A DNA stretch of 11,677 nucleotides from UBA2882 sp964619485 (lineage in GTDB: Bacteria; Bacillota; Clostridia; Lachnospirales; Lachnospiraceae), in NCBI GenBank assembly GCA_964619485.1, contig CAZUCI010000076.1, positions 1 to 11,677 of the forward strand, given 5' to 3'. The notes beneath the pieces are model-generated. The model did no database searches. It was not told the origin of the DNA and saw only the letters and a list, made by a program, of their open reading frames with translations. This document shows, piece by piece, positions 5,613-11,677 of the stretch (the stretch's first letter is position 1; the number at the start of each line of letters is the position of its first letter). The translations under genes and the position numbers were made by a program.

Positions 5613-6098
5613 ATGGCAAAGCAAAAAGAGGTTAAAACCAATGCCATGCGCATTCTGGACCGTTTGAAAATAGAATATACCCATGATTCCTATGAATGTG
5701 ACGAATTTATAGATGGAATCGCAACAGCAGACAAGCTGAAGCTGCCCCATGAAAAAGTATATAAGACCCTGGTTACCCAGGGAAACAGCAGGCAGTATTT
5801 TGTCTTTGTGCTTCCAATCGAGGGTGAACTGGATATGAAGAAGGCGGCAAAGGCTGTGGGAGAAAAGTCGATTGCCATGATTCATGTTAAGGATATTACT
5901 GCCATTACTGGCTATGTGAGAGGCGGCTGTACTGCTATTGGGATGAAGAAGCAGTATAAAACGGTTATAAGTCAGACGGCTGAAGCTCTGGATGAGATGT
6001 ATGTCAGTGGCGGAAAGATAGGCTGTCAGATGAAACTAAAACCGCTGGACTTATGCAAAGCCAGCGGCGGTAGTTTTGGTGATATTCTAATGGAATAA
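5613..6098 (+). CDS. ybaK: YbaK/EbsC-type Cys-tRNA(Pro) deacylase
   Basis: This 161-residue cytoplasmic editing enzyme is predicted to hydrolyse mischarged Cys-tRNA(Pro), a prolyl-tRNA synthetase error, in trans. It is full length for the YbaK family (about 155-160 aa). Diagnostic features are Lys51 in KVYKTLV (the family's essential lysine), FVFVLPIEGELDMKKAA, and the substrate pocket block GYVRGGCTAIGMKK (about 100-113, family form GYxxGGxxPxG with Thr-Ala where Ser-Pro is usual). The C-terminal SGGKIGCQMKLKPLDL strand-turn also fits. The start ATG abuts the rhomboid stop and has AGGGA 5599-5603 inside the rhomboid coding end, indicating an operon. Other members of the YbaK superfamily (ProX, PrdX) remove Ala instead; residue detail favours YbaK but does not settle substrate choice. 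The 35-bp tandem repeats begin right after the stop. Confidence 0.9.
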   Translation: MAKQKEVKTNAMRILDRLKIEYTHDSYECDEFIDGIATADKLKLPHEKVYKTLVTQGNSRQYFVFVLPIEGELDMKKAAKAVGEKSIAMIHVKDITAITGYVRGGCTAIGMKKQYKTVISQTAEALDEMYVSGGKIGCQMKLKPLDLCKASGGSFGDILME

Positions 6099-6212
6099 TC
6101 AAAATGAATTCATCGAACAAATAAAATCAAATTTCAAACTGAATTCATCGAACAAATAAAATCAAATTTCAAACTGAATTCATCGAACAAATAAAATCAA
6201 ATTTTCAAACTG
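6099..6212. repeat. Three tandem copies of a 35-bp repeat
   Basis: Units begin with GAATTCATCGAAC at 6106, 6141 and 6176, giving a period of 35. Units 1 and 2 are identical; unit 3 has one extra T (36 bp). A 7-nt partial unit (TCAAAAT) precedes unit 1. Each unit contains the palindrome TGAATTCA or a near form, and an A/T-rich stretch. The array fills the space between convergent ybaK and the lipase-like gene. There are no unique spacers, so it is not a CRISPR array. Replication slippage is the likely origin. Confidence 0.95.
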
Positions 6213-6217
6213 ATTTT
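6193..6217. terminator. Weak A/T-rich hairpin between convergent genes
   Basis: AAAATCA 6193-6199 can pair with TGATTTT 6211-6217 over an 11-nt loop at the end of the last repeat unit. It is the only stem near the two convergent stops (6098 and 6225). The stem is all but GC-free, so its strength as a terminator is doubtful. Confidence 0.25.
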
Positions 6218-6222
6218 TAGAA

Positions 6223-7671
6223 TTAGAATCCCTTCCCTTTCAGTTCGACAACAATATTATAGTAAATCTGGAGGACGTCGAACCCTTTGATGTCCTCTCT
6301 CTTCAAATCAATCATATCTCCGTGGGAAATGCCACGTCTGTATCTGTTTGCTAAGGTTCCACAATAAAGAGCCCATTTAGCACTTTCTTCATCGACCAAT
6401 CCATCATTCTTTGGACCGGATACCAGCTTCATAATGAAATAGGGAATAGACAAAAGAGAGTCACTGAAGCAGCTTTTCATCACAGAGCCATAGCTTTGGT
6501 AAAAGACACGCTCATCATCTCTGTTTGCTTCGTTAAAAGCAGTGCAGAAGGCAGGCTCCAGCTGTTTGCTTGAGGAGTAGCAGTCAGGCGCTTCATCACC
6601 TGTGACTGCAAAGGCTTTATCCAAAAGTCCTGCAATAAAGTGGTAAACAGAGTCAGGAAGCTTATTTAACACATCAATCAGTGGAGAACCTAGATGAGGG
6701 GTGCTCATGGTGGTGAGGGAAGCAATTTTATCACCGTAACCCATAGTTGATATCAGGTAACGGCTGTCCAGACCTCCCTTGGAGTGAGCAATGATGTTAA
6801 CCTTATCGGCGCCTGTTTCGGACAGAGCCTGGTCGATGGTAGCGGCAATTTTTGCAGCATTTTCTTCAATGGTTCCCCATGCCATCTGATGACCGTAATA
6901 TACGGTGGCTCCATGCTTCATAAGCAGAAGGGGAATGCGTCCCCAGTAATTGAAAAAGCGCAGGTCACGGAAACCAATGCCGTGAACCATAATCAGAGGA
7001 TAGGCTGTTTTACACTCGTCACCCTCCACACGTAGATTTTCCAGCTCTTTTCGCTGTAAAGCAATCTGGTATTCATCCTTGGCCGCTCTGCACATAATAT
7101 GCGCCAGATAAAAGTTAATCAGGGGGACCCAGAGAAAGAGTACAATGAGCAGTCTTTTTACAACACCAAGATTTCTGGAGGTAAAGAAGACCCGCAGACC
7201 ACCATTTATAAGAAATAGTCCCACAAAAATAATGGAGTAAATGACATCAAATACCACAAAGCCAATCTGACTGGAATAAAAGCCGGTTTTATAGGGACTG
7301 TCTGGTAAAAGGAGATAAACGGTCAGATAGAAAAAGCCCAGCAGCCACATGCCCCAGATCCCGGCGTGAATCAGAGTTCTGCCGCCATAGAGTATTCCAA
7401 CACGGGTGGAACCGCTTTTGTTTCCAAAGAAAGGCATGATGTGAAGACGCATTGTGGAATAAAAATGGAACAAAAGTAATCCACAAAAGGCTAGAACTGT
7501 GGATATCATGGAAAGTGGATGCTCCTTCACAAGCCAGACAAGAACAAGTGGAAGGTGCGGAAGGAAAAAGAGATAGGGCAGCAGCCATTTTTTATGGGAA
7601 AGGTTAATGACTCTGCACAGATCCAATATCATAAAAATAATGCTGAATAGTAATAAAAGAATTCCCCACAT
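6223..7671 (-). CDS. Membrane-anchored lipase-like alpha/beta hydrolase
   Basis: This 482-residue protein has two halves. Residues 1-195 hold about five or six hydrophobic segments (roughly 2-20, 28-48, 52-70, 100-122, 135-157, 172-192). Residues 223-480 form an alpha/beta-hydrolase domain of the true-lipase type (Pseudomonas-family triacylglycerol lipase). Visible are the oxyanion-side YPLIMVHGIGF (224-234), the nucleophile elbow AHSKGG with Ser297, the catalytic Asp423 in NDGLVDE and His450 in SHGD. STPHLGSP (323-330) is also typical. The triad order and the NDGLV motif match bacterial family I lipases, so an ester-hydrolysing role is well supported, though the substrate is not. Whether the catalytic domain faces in or out depends on helix number, which is uncertain. 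GGGGA just upstream of ATG 7669-7671 supports the start. It is last in a leftward gene series, separated from the upstream gene by a terminator hairpin. Confidence 0.85.
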   Translation of the reverse strand: MWGILLLLFSIIFMILDLCRVINLSHKKWLLPYLFFLPHLPLVLVWLVKEHPLSMISTVLAFCGLLLFHFYSTMRLHIMPFFGNKSGSTRVGILYGGRTLIHAGIWGMWLLGFFYLTVYLLLPDSPYKTGFYSSQIGFVVFDVIYSIIFVGLFLINGGLRVFFTSRNLGVVKRLLIVLFLWVPLINFYLAHIMCRAAKDEYQIALQRKELENLRVEGDECKTAYPLIMVHGIGFRDLRFFNYWGRIPLLLMKHGATVYYGHQMAWGTIEENAAKIAATIDQALSETGADKVNIIAHSKGGLDSRYLISTMGYGDKIASLTTMSTPHLGSPLIDVLNKLPDSVYHFIAGLLDKAFAVTGDEAPDCYSSSKQLEPAFCTAFNEANRDDERVFYQSYGSVMKSCFSDSLLSIPYFIMKLVSGPKNDGLVDEESAKWALYCGTLANRYRRGISHGDMIDLKREDIKGFDVLQIYYNIVVELKGKGF

Positions 7672-7696
7672 AATAATCCCCTTTAATTTTAAGAAA

Positions 7697-7721
7697 GGCC
7701 TGTCTCACAACGAGACAGGCC
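7697..7721 (-). terminator. Terminator hairpin after the C_GCAxxG_C_C gene
   Basis: GGCCTGTCTC 7697-7706 pairs with GAGACAGGCC 7712-7721, a perfect 10-bp stem with a 5-nt loop. It lies seven bases past the stop of the leftward gene. In the leftward direction it is followed by TTTCTT, an interrupted U-tract, so termination may be partial. That would leave some read-through into the lipase-like gene. Confidence 0.75.
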
Positions 7722-7727
7722 AGATTT

Positions 7728-8135
7728 TTATAAACCAAGAATTTCTTCAGCTATGGTAACAGCACGAGAAATACATTCCGGGCAGCTTGCAAGCATGTTT
7801 CCGGTCTCGATACCCTTTAAATCCTTACAGATGGTAGCACCGTTTTGTGCCTGAAAGGATTTCATCAGCTCACGGGAGAACTGGTAGGTAGAAGCCTTAG
7901 TACAGGGGTTCTCCAAATCTCCATCGCTGTTTTTCAGGCCGGCGGCCATAATGGCACCGACTAATGCACCACAGGTTCCTTCCATGTTTCCCATGCCGGA
8001 ACCAAATCCCTCGCATGTTTTAAACAGAAGCTGTGAATCTGCATGTAAGTCCTCGGCAAAGACAGCGGCAACTGCCTGAGCACAATTGTATTTGTGTTCG
8101 TTACGAAGAACGACTGCCTTTTCTGCTCTAGTCAT
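7728..8135 (-). CDS. C_GCAxxG_C_C family cysteine-rich protein
   Basis: This 135-residue soluble protein belongs to the C_GCAxxG_C_C family (TIGR01909-type, presumed redox-active; biochemical role not established). Seven cysteines are visible from the chosen start: 18 in YNCAQAV, 41 in TCEGFGSGMG, 55 in the core GTCGALVGAIMAAGL, 78, 103, and the pair 118/121 in CPEC. The Cys-Gly-rich core and the conserved NCAQ box make the family call firm. Their pattern suggests disulfide chemistry or metal/cluster binding. I start at ATG 8133-8135, eight bases after GAGG 8144-8147; a TTG two codons upstream is only two bases from that site and is unlikely. The gene follows buk by 37 nt with no terminator between, so it is probably in the ptb-buk transcript. 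That raises a possible redox link to butyrate formation. Confidence 0.85.
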   Translation of the reverse strand: MTRAEKAVVLRNEHKYNCAQAVAAVFAEDLHADSQLLFKTCEGFGSGMGNMEGTCGALVGAIMAAGLKNSDGDLENPCTKASTYQFSRELMKSFQAQNGATICKDLKGIETGNMLASCPECISRAVTIAEEILGL

Positions 8136-8172
8136 AAACAATACCTCATTGTCTTTTCTATCTTAGTTATAA

Positions 8173-9240
8173 TTAGTACTCCATTGCTTTCTCTTCACCA
8201 TTCATGACACGAAGACCACCCTGTGTGAGGGCAAGTAATTCATCTTCGCCAGGATAAACAGTGATAGGAGCGATAAAGCCAGCTGCTTCTGTAAGACCGG
8301 CAACAACACCCTTATCATAAGCGATTCCGCCGGTGATGATAATCTGGTCTACCTTACCCTTTAATACGCAGGCCATGGAGCCCATGTCCTTGGCAACCTG
8401 GAGAATGAAAGCGTCACGGATTTCTTTTGCTTTTGTGTCTCCATCATTTACCATCTTTTCTACATCACGCATATCGTTGGTTCCAAGGTAAGCATTGAAG
8501 CCACCGTTTCCAACCATTTTTTTATAAACTTCTTTTTCTGTATATTTTCCGGAGAAGCACATTTTGATTAATTCTCCGTTTGGTACGCCACCGGCACGTT
8601 CTGGAGAGAAAGCACCATCACCATCCAATGCGTTAAATACATCGATGACCTTTCCCTTTTCATGAGCACCAACGGAAACACCGCCACCCATATGAACAAC
8701 GATTAAGTTCAGGGAATCATAAGCAACACCCTGCTCTTTTGCATAACGCTTTGCAACTGCTTTCTGATTTAAAGCATGGAAAATACTTACACGTGGCAAT
8801 TCTGGAACACCGGAATATCTTGCAGTTGGAGCCAATTCATCAACAACAACAGGGTCAACGATGTAAGAAGGAACTCCGATGGAGTCACCAATTTCACGAG
8901 CTAAAATTCCACCCAGGTTGCTGGCATGCTGTCCCTGAACACCAACCTTTAAGTCAGCAAGCAGGGCGTCTGTTACAGCGTAGGTTCCGCCTGGAATTGG
9001 TTTTAACATTCCGCCACGGCCCACAACAACATTTAAGGATTTGATATCAAAGTTTTTCTCTTTTAAGAGGTTCACAATGATGTCCTTACGGAAGTCCTTC
9101 TGATCTACGATAGTGGCATACTGTGCGATTTCTTCGGTGCTATGTCTTAAGGTTTCTTCAAATAATAATGTCTCGTCTTCAAAAACACCGATTTTGGTTG
9201 AAGTGGAGCCTGGATTGATAATTAAACTTTTGATTGACAT
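8173..9240 (-). CDS. buk: Butyrate kinase
   Basis: This 355-residue cytoplasmic kinase of the acetate/butyrate kinase group (ASKHA fold) converts butyryl phosphate and ADP to butyrate and ATP, the last step of the kinase route. The family blocks are all present: NPGSTSTKIGVF (9-20), GRGGMLKPIPGG (74-85), ARYSG (140-144), the phosphate-binding VVHMGGGVSVGAH (181-193), DGDGAFSPERAGG (207-218), IITGGIAYDKG (301-311) and the C-terminal YPGEDELLALTQGG. Length matches known Buk proteins (about 355 aa), shorter than acetate kinases (about 400). AAGGAGAG sits eight bases before the ATG. It lies 66 nt downstream of ptb in the same direction, the classical ptb-buk order. A branched-chain (isobutyrate) kinase is a close relative that the sequence does not fully exclude. 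Confidence 0.96.
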   Translation of the reverse strand: MSIKSLIINPGSTSTKIGVFEDETLLFEETLRHSTEEIAQYATIVDQKDFRKDIIVNLLKEKNFDIKSLNVVVGRGGMLKPIPGGTYAVTDALLADLKVGVQGQHASNLGGILAREIGDSIGVPSYIVDPVVVDELAPTARYSGVPELPRVSIFHALNQKAVAKRYAKEQGVAYDSLNLIVVHMGGGVSVGAHEKGKVIDVFNALDGDGAFSPERAGGVPNGELIKMCFSGKYTEKEVYKKMVGNGGFNAYLGTNDMRDVEKMVNDGDTKAKEIRDAFILQVAKDMGSMACVLKGKVDQIIITGGIAYDKGVVAGLTEAAGFIAPITVYPGEDELLALTQGGLRVMNGEEKAMEY

Positions 9241-9265
9241 ATATCTTTCTCTCCTTTGATCTGTT

Positions 9266-9301
9266 TGGCATGGCGCTCGTCTCAGAGGACGATGTCTGCC
9301 A
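9266..9301 (-). other. Intercistronic hairpin between ptb and buk
   Basis: TGGCA 9266-9270 pairs with TGCCA 9297-9301, and inside it TCGTC 9277-9281 pairs with GACGA 9288-9292 around a 6-nt loop. In the leftward direction it is followed by AACAGATC and then the buk ribosome site, with no U-tract. It therefore looks like an mRNA-processing or stability element rather than a terminator. Confidence 0.4.
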
Positions 9302-9306
9302 GCATT

Positions 9307-10221
9307 TTATTTTAAGGTTTCAGCAACAACAGCACCAAGTGCTAAGGAATTCACTTTTACTTCAACAGAATCGGAACGGCTTGTTAAGATAACTGGCGCT
9401 TTTGTTCCGGTTAAAAGATTTCCGTTTACAAGCTTTGCTGTATGTACCATTGCCTTGTAAACCAGGTTTCCGGCATGAATGTCAGGGAACAGTAATACGT
9501 CTGCGTCTCCGACAATTTTACGGTCAGAAGCACCGGCCTTATGCTGTGCAGCCTCCGGGCAGATAGCCAGGTCCAGAGAAAGAGGACCATCAACGATACA
9601 TCCGGTAATTTTTCCTTCTTCGTTCATTTTGGTCAGTTCATCAGCCTCTACAGTAACAGGCATTTTAGGATTAACAACCTCAACAGCAGCTAAAGGTGCA
9701 ACCTTTGGATTTGGGATACCACAGGCATGACATATTTCAACAGTATTGTTGATGATGGAAACCTTATCCTCTAAGGTTGGGTAAGGCATGAAAGCAACAT
9801 CTGTTAAGAATAAAAGATGGTCGATACCCTCAACATCAAATACACAGACGTGAGATAATGGTTTACCGGTTCTAAGTCCTACTTCCTTATTTAAAACACT
9901 CTTTAAAAATCCTTTGGTATCGATAGCACCCTTCATGTACATATCTGCTTTGCCCTCATGAACAAGGGAAACAGCTTTGGTAGCAGCCTCAGTGATATCT
10001 TTTACATCAATAATTTCGTAGCTGGATAAATCCATGTTGATGGAAGCAGCGATTTCTTTAATCTTGTCCTCGTCACCAACTAAGATTGCATCAGCGATAT
10101 TGCGCTCTTTTGCAACTCTGACAGCCTCTAAAACAGGAGCATCCTGTGCAACTGCAACGGATACTTTTTTCAGTGGACAACCGTCCAGCTTGGCAATTAA
10201 TTCATCAAAAGTCTTTGTCAT
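9307..10221 (-). CDS. ptb: Phosphate butyryltransferase
   Basis: This 304-residue cytoplasmic enzyme of the phosphate acetyl/butyryltransferase family converts butyryl-CoA and phosphate to butyryl phosphate and CoA, supplying Buk. Length and motifs fit Ptb: an N-terminal KVSVAVAQDAPVLEAV strand-helix, MKGAIDTKGFLKSVL (96-110), TDVAFMPYP (140-148), DGPLSLDLAI (211-220), and the C-terminal HKAGASDRKIVGDADVLLFPDIHAGN block shared with Pta. The ATG 10219-10221 follows GAGG by nine bases. It is first in a leftward operon with buk and the C_GCAxxG_C_C gene, driven by a good promoter at 10283-10311 that overlaps a Rex-like half-site. Some homologues prefer branched-chain acyl-CoA; the etfA gene in the same window favours butyrate. 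Confidence 0.96.
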   Translation of the reverse strand: MTKTFDELIAKLDGCPLKKVSVAVAQDAPVLEAVRVAKERNIADAILVGDEDKIKEIAASINMDLSSYEIIDVKDITEAATKAVSLVHEGKADMYMKGAIDTKGFLKSVLNKEVGLRTGKPLSHVCVFDVEGIDHLLFLTDVAFMPYPTLEDKVSIINNTVEICHACGIPNPKVAPLAAVEVVNPKMPVTVEADELTKMNEEGKITGCIVDGPLSLDLAICPEAAQHKAGASDRKIVGDADVLLFPDIHAGNLVYKAMVHTAKLVNGNLLTGTKAPVILTSRSDSVEVKVNSLALGAVVAETLK

Positions 10222-10274
10222 TTGATTTTACCTCTTTCTTCTTTGTAATTTCGTAGCATAACCTGTATGCCCAT

Positions 10275-10292
10275 TTGTTAAAATAATATCAC
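10275..10292. promoter_or_regulatory. Rex-like operator candidate over the ptb promoter
   Basis: Clostridial Rex, an NADH-sensing repressor, binds TTGTTAA-N4-TTAACAA. Here TTGTTAA 10275-10281 is a perfect half-site; four bases later ATATCAC matches the second half at four of seven positions. The site covers the ptb -10 box. Rex control of ptb-buk is known in other Clostridia; here it is inference from one good half-site. Confidence 0.35.
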
Positions 10293-10311
10293 TATTCCTA
10301 TGAAAATGCAA
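10283..10311 (-). promoter_or_regulatory. Sigma-A promoter for the ptb-buk operon
   Basis: Read on the minus strand, TTGCAT (10311-10306) and TATTAT (10288-10283) are 17 nt apart. Transcription would start at about 10276, giving a 5' leader of about 55 nt before the ptb ATG. Confidence 0.75.
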
Positions 10312-10399
10312 CGGAAGTACAGGGTGCTTTTTGGTTTTATTGGGATATAATTTTTGTATTGTTCATAAAAAGTTAACGAAATGTATATGGGGCTTTTGG

Positions 10400-10428
10400 T
10401 TGAATCCTCACAGCAAATCTGTTACAAT
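10400..10428 (+). promoter_or_regulatory. Sigma-A promoter for secA
   Basis: TTGAAT 10400-10405 and TACAAT 10423-10428 have a 17-nt spacer, close to consensus. The predicted start near 10435 leaves about 50 nt of leader before the secA ATG. The stretch 10312-10399 between this and the ptb promoter holds only A/T-rich DNA, including GTTAAC at 10372-10377, with no gene. Confidence 0.8.
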
Positions 10429-10486
10429 AAGCTTTAGGTTTTTGACTTTTGGGATTTTTTTATTCCATGATATAGGAGCGACAAGA

Positions 10487-11677
10487 ATGAATGTTGTAGA
10501 CAAAGTATTTGGTACCCACAGTGAAAGGGAATTAAAGAGAATCTATCCAATCGCAGATCAGGTAGAGGCTTTGAGAGATTCCATGATGGCTCTTTCTGAT
10601 GAAGAGCTAAGGGACAAAACAAAGGAATATAAAAACAGATTTGCTGATGGCGAGACACTGGATGACCTGTTGCCGGAAGCATTTGCAACTGTGAGAGAAG
10701 CAGCCAGACGTGTGCTTAAGATGGAGCATTACCGTGTGCAGATTATCGGTGGAATTATTTTACATCAGGGGCGTATCGCAGAGATGCGTACCGGTGAAGG
10801 AAAAACTCTGGTTTCTACGTTGCCGGCATACTTAAATGCACTGGAAGGAAAAGGCGTTTGTGTTGTAACTGTCAATGACTATCTGGCTAAGCGTGATGCA
10901 GAGTGGATGGGACAGGTACATGAGTTCCTGGGTCTGAAGGTTGGGGTTGTTTTAAACCCGATGAAGCCTGAGGAGAGAAGAGAAGCATACAACTGTGATA
11001 TTACTTATGTAACAAACAATGAGCTTGGTTTTGATTATCTTCGTGATAACATGGTTATTTATAAAGAACAGCTTGTTCTGCGGGATTTACACTATGCGAT
11101 CATAGATGAGGTTGACTCCGTATTGATTGATGAGGCACGTACTCCTTTGATTATTTCCGGTCAAAGTGGAAAGTCCACACGTATCTATGAGGCATGTGAT
11201 ATTTTAGCACGTCAGTTAGTACGTGGTAAGGACCTTGAGGAACAGTCCAAGATGGATGTTCTCATGGGGATTGAGCAGGAAGAAACCGGCGATTTCATTG
11301 TTAATGAAAAAGATAAAACGATTAACCTGACAGCAGATGGTGTTGGCAAGGTGGAACAGTTCTTCCATTTGGAAAATTTAGCTGATCCGGAGAATCTGGA
11401 GATTCAGCACAATATTATTTTAGCTCTGCGTGCACATAATCTGATGACAAGAGATCAGGATTATGTTGTTAAGGATGATCAGGTTCTGATTGTCGATGAA
11501 TTTACCGGACGTATCATGCCGGGACGTCGTTACTCTGACGGACTTCATCAGGCGATTGAGGCAAAAGAGCATGTAAAAGTAAAGCGTGAAAGTAAAACGC
11601 TGGCAAGCATTACGTTCCAGAACTTCTTTAATAAATTTGAGAAAAAATCCGGTATGACCGGTACTGCGCTGACAGAG
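10487..11677 (+). CDS. secA: Preprotein translocase ATPase SecA, 5' part
   Basis: The frame runs open from ATG 10487 to the right edge, exactly 397 codons, roughly the N-terminal half of a SecA of 800-900 residues. SecA is the cytoplasmic motor that pushes unfolded preproteins through SecYEG. Visible are the family N-terminus KVFGTHSERELKRI, the Walker A motif MRTGEGKT (100-107), TVNDYLAKRDAEWMG (128-142), YVTNNELGFDYLRDNM, and the DEAD-type Walker B DEVDSVLIDEARTPLIISG (207-225). The start of the preprotein cross-linking domain follows, then VDEFTGRIMPGRRYSDGLHQAIEAKE and FFNKFEKKSGMTGTALTE at the edge. AGGAG 10474-10478 is eight bases before the ATG. It has its own promoter and is divergent from ptb. 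No frameshift is seen. It would export the lipoprotein encoded at 1217. Confidence 0.98.
   Translation, partial: MNVVDKVFGTHSERELKRIYPIADQVEALRDSMMALSDEELRDKTKEYKNRFADGETLDDLLPEAFATVREAARRVLKMEHYRVQIIGGIILHQGRIAEMRTGEGKTLVSTLPAYLNALEGKGVCVVTVNDYLAKRDAEWMGQVHEFLGLKVGVVLNPMKPEERREAYNCDITYVTNNELGFDYLRDNMVIYKEQLVLRDLHYAIIDEVDSVLIDEARTPLIISGQSGKSTRIYEACDILARQLVRGKDLEEQSKMDVLMGIEQEETGDFIVNEKDKTINLTADGVGKVEQFFHLENLADPENLEIQHNIILALRAHNLMTRDQDYVVKDDQVLIVDEFTGRIMPGRRYSDGLHQAIEAKEHVKVKRESKTLASITFQNFFNKFEKKSGMTGTALTE

Noticed and set aside
5436..5885. Leftward 149-codon open frame across the rhomboid/ybaK junction
   Set aside because: It is antisense to two well-supported genes, has a low-quality composition and no family resemblance.
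6099..6212. 35-bp repeats as a CRISPR array or iteron origin
   Set aside because: Units are directly adjacent with no unique spacers, there are only three, and no cas or replication genes are near. Called a simple tandem repeat.
10359..10379. Second Rex site near secA
   Set aside because: The half-sites resemble the consensus, but the spacer is 7 nt instead of 4.

Overview
The window reads as chromosome of a low-GC Gram-positive anaerobe, most likely a butyrate-forming member of the Clostridia and probably Lachnospiraceae. This rests on three things: an electron-transfer flavoprotein alpha subunit (etfA) at the left edge, a phosphate butyryltransferase/butyrate kinase pair (ptb-buk) on the right, and A/T-rich DNA with strong GGAGG-type ribosome sites. 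The genus cannot be fixed from the sequence; the kinase route to butyrate narrows it but does not name it.

Layout, left to right. (1) 1-703: 3' end of etfA (+), then a hairpin-rich trailer and a strong terminator that probably also serves the next gene from the other side. (2) 708-2333: an XRE-type regulator (-) divergent from a secreted lipoprotein with Ig-like repeats (+), sharing a 161-nt spacer that holds an inverted repeat, then a terminator. (3) 2439-4515: two tandem, about 94% identical Rpn/PD-(D/E)XK_2 nuclease-transposase family genes (+), each preceded by the same roughly 97-nt leader with two hairpins. Both carry a well-spaced internal Shine-Dalgarno and in-frame ATG near the C-terminus. 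(4) 4556-6098: a compact (+) run of a small membrane protein, a rhomboid intramembrane protease and a YbaK-type aminoacyl-tRNA deacylase. (5) 6099-6212: three tandem copies of a 35-bp repeat between convergent genes. (6) 6223-10221, all (-): transcribed from the right, ptb, buk, a C_GCAxxG_C_C cysteine-rich protein, a terminator hairpin, then a membrane-anchored lipase-like hydrolase. (7) 10222-11677: a divergent promoter region and the first 397 codons of secA (+), running off the edge.

How the genes fit together. EtfA feeds electrons to and from butyryl-CoA dehydrogenase, and Ptb plus Buk turn the resulting butyryl-CoA into butyrate and ATP. Both ends of the window therefore touch the same fermentation pathway, with an accessory stretch (regulator/lipoprotein, Rpn pair) between. 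A Rex-like half-site overlapping the ptb -10 box suggests NADH-responsive control, by inference only. The most interesting part is the tandem Rpn pair. Rpn proteins in E. coli are toxic anti-phage nucleases restrained by small in-frame products made from internal starts, and both copies here have the sequence features needed for the same arrangement. No tRNA, rRNA, CRISPR array or complete insertion sequence was seen.
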